Assembly: GCF_003991355.1 (NCBI RefSeq)
Contig: NZ_RCSU01000001.1
Location: forward strand, 310,001-374,000
Origin: Pseudoflavitalea rhizosphaerae
GTDB taxonomy: Bacteria > Bacteroidota > Bacteroidia > Chitinophagales > Chitinophagaceae
DNA length: 64,000 nt
Direction: 5' to 3'
Position numbers and translations under genes: made by a program. Position 1 is the first letter of the stretch, and each line of letters starts with the position of its first letter. Under the pieces are notes generated by a model. It did no database searches and had not been told where the DNA came from. It saw nothing but the letters and a program-made list of their open reading frames with translations. Shown in pieces: positions 62,253-64,000 of the stretch.

Positions 62253-64000
62253 TTAGAATTTCTTCCATTTTAATCTGAGACTGTTCCCGATCACACTCAC
62301 AGAACTGAGCGCCATGGCGGCTCCTGCAATCATCGGGTTGAGCAGGAAACCATTCACCGGGTACAGAACGCCTGCGGCAAGCGGTATACCGATCAGGTTA
62401 TAGATAAAGGCCCAGAACAGGTTTTGTCGTATAGCCCTCACCGTGCTTCTGCTCAGCGCCAGCGCTTTTGGTATCTGTTGCAGGTCAGAAGAGATCAGGC
62501 TCATGCCGGCAGTATCGATGGCAATATCCGATCCTTTCCCCATGGCGATGCTGATATCTGCCTGCGCCAGGGCCTGTGAATCGTTGATGCCATCTCCTAC
62601 CATTGCTACGATCTTACCCCGGTCCTGCAATGATTTCACAAAGGCAGCTTTGTCTGCGGGCAATGCTTCGGCTTTGAAATCCTGAATACCTACCTGTTCA
62701 GCCACGGCGGCAGCTGTTTGCTGGTTATCACCGGTGAACATGAACACATCGATCCCCATTTTCTTCAGCGCCTCCACAGCTTTGGCCGAGCCGGGTTTCA
62801 CTTCGTCTGCAATAGCGATCACAGCCAGCACTTCATTATCCTGCGCAAAACAGATCACGGTTTTTGCAGCAGCAGCCCATTTGCCGGCAGCTTCCTGCAG
62901 ACCAGCCGGGATATTCATCTTTTCTTCCAAAGCCATCTTATAGCTCCCTGCCTTATAGGTGATATTGCCAGACTTCACACAGATCCCTTTGCCGGTAATA
63001 CTTTCAAAAGAGCTCAATTGAACAGGAACAGCATTGCGCTCCTTCAGATATTGTACAACAGCTGTTGCCAGCGGATGTTCGGACTGTTGTTCTGCAGCCA
63101 GTAAAATGCCTTCCAGTTCGGGCTGCATATGTTTTGCAGAGGCTTTCCACAGCATATCCGTGACAACAGGTTTACCCGCTGTGATGGTGCCGGTTTTGTC
63201 CAGCACGATGGCATTCACCTTATGGCCGAGTTCCAGGCTTTCCGCATCGCGGATCAGGATGCCCTGTTCGGCTCCTTTGCCCACTCCTACCATGATGGCG
63301 GTTGGTGTTGCGAGCCCTAACGCACAGGGGCAAGCGATTACCAGAACAGTCACCATCGCCAGCAATCCATGTGTAACGGCATTCTCTCCGCCAGCAAGTA
63401 CCCAGACGAGGAAAGCGAGGATAGCGATGCCGATCACCACCGGTACAAAGATCCCGGCGATCTTGTCCACCAGCTTTTGTACAGGCGCTTTGGATCCCTG
63501 GGCCTCCTGCACCATTCGGATGATATTGGCCAGCATGGTTTCGCTGCCTACTTTATCGGCGCGGAAACGGAAGCTGCCTTTCTGGTTGATGGTGCCGGCA
63601 AAAACCGGAACACCTTTAGTCTTGTGTACTGCTACGGGCTCACCGGAGATCATGGATTCATCTACATAAGATTCTCCTTCTTCCACAACACCATCCACCG
63701 GGATCTTTTCACCAGAACGCACCAGGATGATATCACCGGGCTGTACCTGTGCCGCCAGCAATTCCACCGGTTCACCGTCTTTGATCACCCACACGGTTTT
63801 GGGCTGTAATCCGATCAGTTTTTTGATAGCTGCACTGGTATTGCTCTTGGCCCTTTGCTCCAGCAGCTTACCCACCATGATGAATACGATCACCACAGCG
63901 GCGGCCTCGAAGTATACGTGCGGGTGTAAACCGCGACTATGCCAGAAACCCGGGTTCAGCGTATTGAAAACGCTGAACAGGTAAGCGATACCGGTACTCA
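62253..64000 (-). CDS. copA: Copper-translocating P1B-type ATPase, C-terminal part (5' end outside window)
   Basis: The frame stays open to the window edge and shows the last 581 residues. Motifs present: the GKLLEQRAK segment, ISGEPVAV (TGE-type loop), the membrane CPC motif VIACPCALGLATP, phosphorylation DKTGTIT, SEHPLA (HP locus), MFTGDNQQTA and VGDGINDSQALAQAD. These define a P1B-1 copper exporter. N-terminal HMA domains, if any, lie outside. Followed closely by the AraC regulator, so copA-araC are likely cotranscribed. Confidence 0.95.
   Translation of the reverse strand, partial: STGIAYLFSVFNTLNPGFWHSRGLHPHVYFEAAAVVIVFIMVGKLLEQRAKSNTSAAIKKLIGLQPKTVWVIKDGEPVELLAAQVQPGDIILVRSGEKIPVDGVVEEGESYVDESMISGEPVAVHKTKGVPVFAGTINQKGSFRFRADKVGSETMLANIIRMVQEAQGSKAPVQKLVDKIAGIFVPVVIGIAILAFLVWVLAGGENAVTHGLLAMVTVLVIACPCALGLATPTAIMVGVGKGAEQGILIRDAESLELGHKVNAIVLDKTGTITAGKPVVTDMLWKASAKHMQPELEGILLAAEQQSEHPLATAVVQYLKERNAVPVQLSSFESITGKGICVKSGNITYKAGSYKMALEEKMNIPAGLQEAAGKWAAAAKTVICFAQDNEVLAVIAIADEVKPGSAKAVEALKKMGIDVFMFTGDNQQTAAAVAEQVGIQDFKAEALPADKAAFVKSLQDRGKIVAMVGDGINDSQALAQADISIAMGKGSDIAIDTAGMSLISSDLQQIPKALALSRSTVRAIRQNLFWAFIYNLIGIPLAAGVLYPVNGFLLNPMIAGAAMALSSVSVIGNSLRLKWKKF

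Overview
The window reads as one contiguous chromosomal stretch of a Bacteroidota genome, most likely Chitinophagaceae. The support is inference from gene content: TonB-dependent receptors with N-terminal carboxypeptidase-regulatory domains, an ECF sigma factor followed by a TonB-linked membrane protein, a DUF2911 protein, a very large TamB, DUF7003- and YkgJ-type proteins, RibBA, and several TAnnTTTG -7 elements. No rRNA, tRNA, prophage, transposase or CRISPR array was recognised. The window opens inside an AhpC gene and closes inside a copper-type P-type ATPase gene.

Layout. 0-4.3 kb: AhpC/AhpD peroxide defence, ManA, YraN, YkgJ, XerD. 4.4-12.3 kb: a two-component system followed by a CzcCBA-type heavy-metal efflux system. 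12.3-16.3 kb: DUF7003 protein, ECF sigma factor with a membrane partner, DUF2911 protein. 16.5-23.7 kb (minus strand): a five-gene operon of M14 peptidase, PIG-L deacetylase, two microproteins of 54 and 45 residues, and a sodium/solute symporter; three of its four junctions overlap or nearly touch. 24-34 kb: gamma-glutamyltransferase, DinB-like protein, isoaspartyl peptidase, TamB, RibBA. 34.5-45.1 kb: an Oar-like receptor, then two divergent TetR regulators and a second RND efflux operon with tandem operators. 45.4-56.4 kb: an esterase, two ATP-grasp proteins, a GCS2-type carboxylate-amine ligase and a class-I amidotransferase, a possible peptide-bond-forming gene set split by five unrelated hydrolase genes and a remnant region. 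56.5-64 kb (minus strand): a copper/metal block of CopA, an AraC regulator with a Cys-containing N-terminal domain, a CopZ-like HMA protein, a His/Met-rich outer-membrane candidate and a TonB receptor behind a DtxR-like palindrome.

The most striking feature is a dispersed family of highly palindromic elements: 13 copies (12 full, 1 truncated), each with a core of about 104 bp built from four small GC-rich hairpins. Twelve copies lie wholly between genes; copy 10 supplies the last codons and stop of one gene. Seven separate convergent genes, six separate co-directional genes and none sits in a divergent promoter region. Several copies carry paired changes that preserve hairpins, and four share a T-rich 3' tail. 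Short tandem arrays lie beside two copies. A second, unrelated pair of palindrome-flanked modules of about 137 bp lies in inverted orientation in the 51.3-51.9 kb gap. No mobilising enzyme for either family is visible here.
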